From contig JAFKAC010000214.1 of NCBI GenBank assembly GCA_025766275.1, positions 1 through 61,692 of the forward strand: DNA of 61,692 bases, written 5' to 3'. Positions 60,873 to 61,692 of the stretch are shown here, piece after piece. Every line of letters starts with the position of its first letter. The first letter of the stretch is position 1. The position numbers were made by a program, and so were the translations under genes. The stretch is from Lactarius indigo (lineage: Eukaryota; Basidiomycota; Agaricomycetes; Russulales; Russulaceae). The notes beneath the pieces were generated by a model. It did not search any database. It was not told where the DNA came from and worked only from the letters and a program-made list of their open reading frames with translations.

Positions 60873-61382
60873 TGTTACGCTCCACCAGCGTTAGTCTGAC
60901 TTGGATGTGAAGACGGCATAATCGACTTAGCGAAAGTTAGGCGAATGGGGATCACGTGTCAACCCAACGCAAGTTGAACAGGGGCCCACCGGCACACGCT
61001 GCAACTCAAGTATATAGAGGTACTACCCCTTGGTGGGTAGAAGCGGAAGCACACTTAGTCAAAGACTAAGGCAAGCAAAAGACGAGTCAAGATGGTGGAT
61101 TGAAGAAGACCAAGATGGGGACTCTTGGTCTTCCGTCACGACTACTTATACAGATACATGCGGGCTTTAAAGCGCCGCTGGAATAGTAAGTAACCAATAG
61201 CGTAACTTGCTCGAACCCTAGTACAGCTATCCTAGGAATGAGTCATACATGAGTCACAATCACATGCGAACTACTATGCTGACTGATACGATGTAAGAGT
61301 CCATGACTAATGTTGATACCGGACCGTAGTCATAACCGGTCGTGAGTCATGTGTAATGAGTCATCAAGTCTGTACCGTAACA
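60873..61382 (-). repeat. Solo LTR, Gypsy1 type, inside Gypsy6 gag
   Basis: 510 bp, reversed (TGTTACGCTCC to GTACCGTAACA), TSD CTAGT at 60868-60872 and 61383-61387. The TATA box, inverted repeat and cap-site motif are retained (about 61100-61150). Confidence 0.93.
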
Positions 61383-61601
61383 CTAGTCGTTCTTCTCTTG
61401 AGTAATAGTAGTTGTGGCCATTGCAACTGCTGGGGATCATATGTGAATTACTTCCAGTTAGGGTGATGGATGGTAAGGGACTCAGTTTATTGAATGATGT
61501 GCTCTTCAATGGCACCTAGACTTGTGTCTTCTGCTGGAGTATTCCCTCTGCTAGGGGATTCTTGGCTTTCTGATGCTTTTCTCTGCTGATTCCTTTGTTG
61601 G

Positions 61602-61692
61602 TGTTATAAACTAACACTTCAGACTTCAGTTGTAGTATGTCTCACTCTTCCCCTTCCCCTTTTGTACTATACTTTGTTACCAAAGGAGCTAC
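61602..61692 (+). repeat. Possible start of another LTR at the window edge
   Basis: TGTTATAAACTAACACTTC begins where the similarity to Gypsy1 Gag ends. The TG start and the break in homology suggest an LTR insertion cut off by the window. Confidence 0.35.

Larger units (their letters stand above)
59285..61601 (-). pseudogene. Gypsy6: Gag remnant of a Gypsy1-like element
   Basis: Minus-strand pieces resembling Gypsy1 Gag: MATTTIT near 61420, Gly/Pro-rich part near 60590-60720, FDREHAKVEAFLTQWHSIGA near 60480-60540, capsid region 60090-60480, VYTLDNPQNYQEWKEAATA near 59410-59468, and the Gag end near 59290-59400. Split by solo LTRs at 59470-60086 and 60873-61382. Many stops and indels. Pol is absent at the left, where the LTR at 58778-59284 adjoins. 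Confidence 0.8.

Overview
The window reads as a repeat-rich stretch of a mushroom-forming basidiomycete (Agaricomycetes-like) genome. Reasons: a FunK1-type fungal protein kinase pseudogene, short GT-AG introns (47-63 nt), an agaric-type LINE ORF1, several chromodomain Ty3/gypsy elements, a Ty1/copia element, and heavy CpG decay of the older repeats. No bacterial genes, rRNA, tRNA or CRISPR were seen. I name the elements locally: Gypsy1 to Gypsy6, Copia1, LINE1, LINE2, and LTR-c (an LTR family known here only as isolated LTRs).

Layout. 171-10182 (-): FunK1 pseudogene, split by the young full-length Gypsy1 (1525-9331, two LTRs identical by eye, TSD GGAGG). 10312-29504 (+): ORF1 of LINE1, split by Copia1 (12143-27466). 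Copia1 is itself split by a solo Gypsy4-type LTR (13282-13864, TSD AGTAG) and by full-length Gypsy2 (15645-23372, TSD TTCAT). Removing each insert with one TSD copy restores the host reading frame. 29492-35113 (-): Gypsy3, missing its 5' end. 35114-35728: an LTR-c copy with unrelated flanks. 35729-38689 and 38690-43558 (+): two 5'-truncated Gypsy4 copies. 43559-48223 (-): Gypsy5, a decayed Gypsy2 relative, with two solo LTRs. 48224-48723: a Gypsy1-type LTR without matching TSDs. 49099-51780 (+): 5'-truncated LINE2 with poly(A) tail and a 13-15 bp TSD, carrying a solo Gypsy2-type LTR. 52392-56945 (+): the only intact host-like gene, six exons, about 1307 residues, no recognised domain; its 407-nt intron 5 holds seven 44-bp palindromic repeats. 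56946-58777: nothing coding. 58778-59284: an LTR. 59285-61601 (-): Gypsy6 gag remnant with two solo LTRs. A further LTR may start at 61602.

How the parts work together. Gypsy1 and Gypsy2 share a set of replication and expression signals. The predicted RNA 5' end is complementary over exactly 11 nt to the primer-binding site, as in self-priming Tf1-like elements. The leader has no AUG, and Gag probably starts at a GUG. Gag joins Pol through a -1 slip at G_GGU_UUU. Pol carries a conserved module after the chromodomain, and a +1-frame ORF is overprinted on that module. In Gypsy4 the same module is a free-standing third ORF with added zinc knuckles. All 11 differences between the Copia1 LTRs lie at CpG sites, and many genes are broken by TGA where a sister copy or the reading frame indicates CGA, which points to deamination of methylated CpG.
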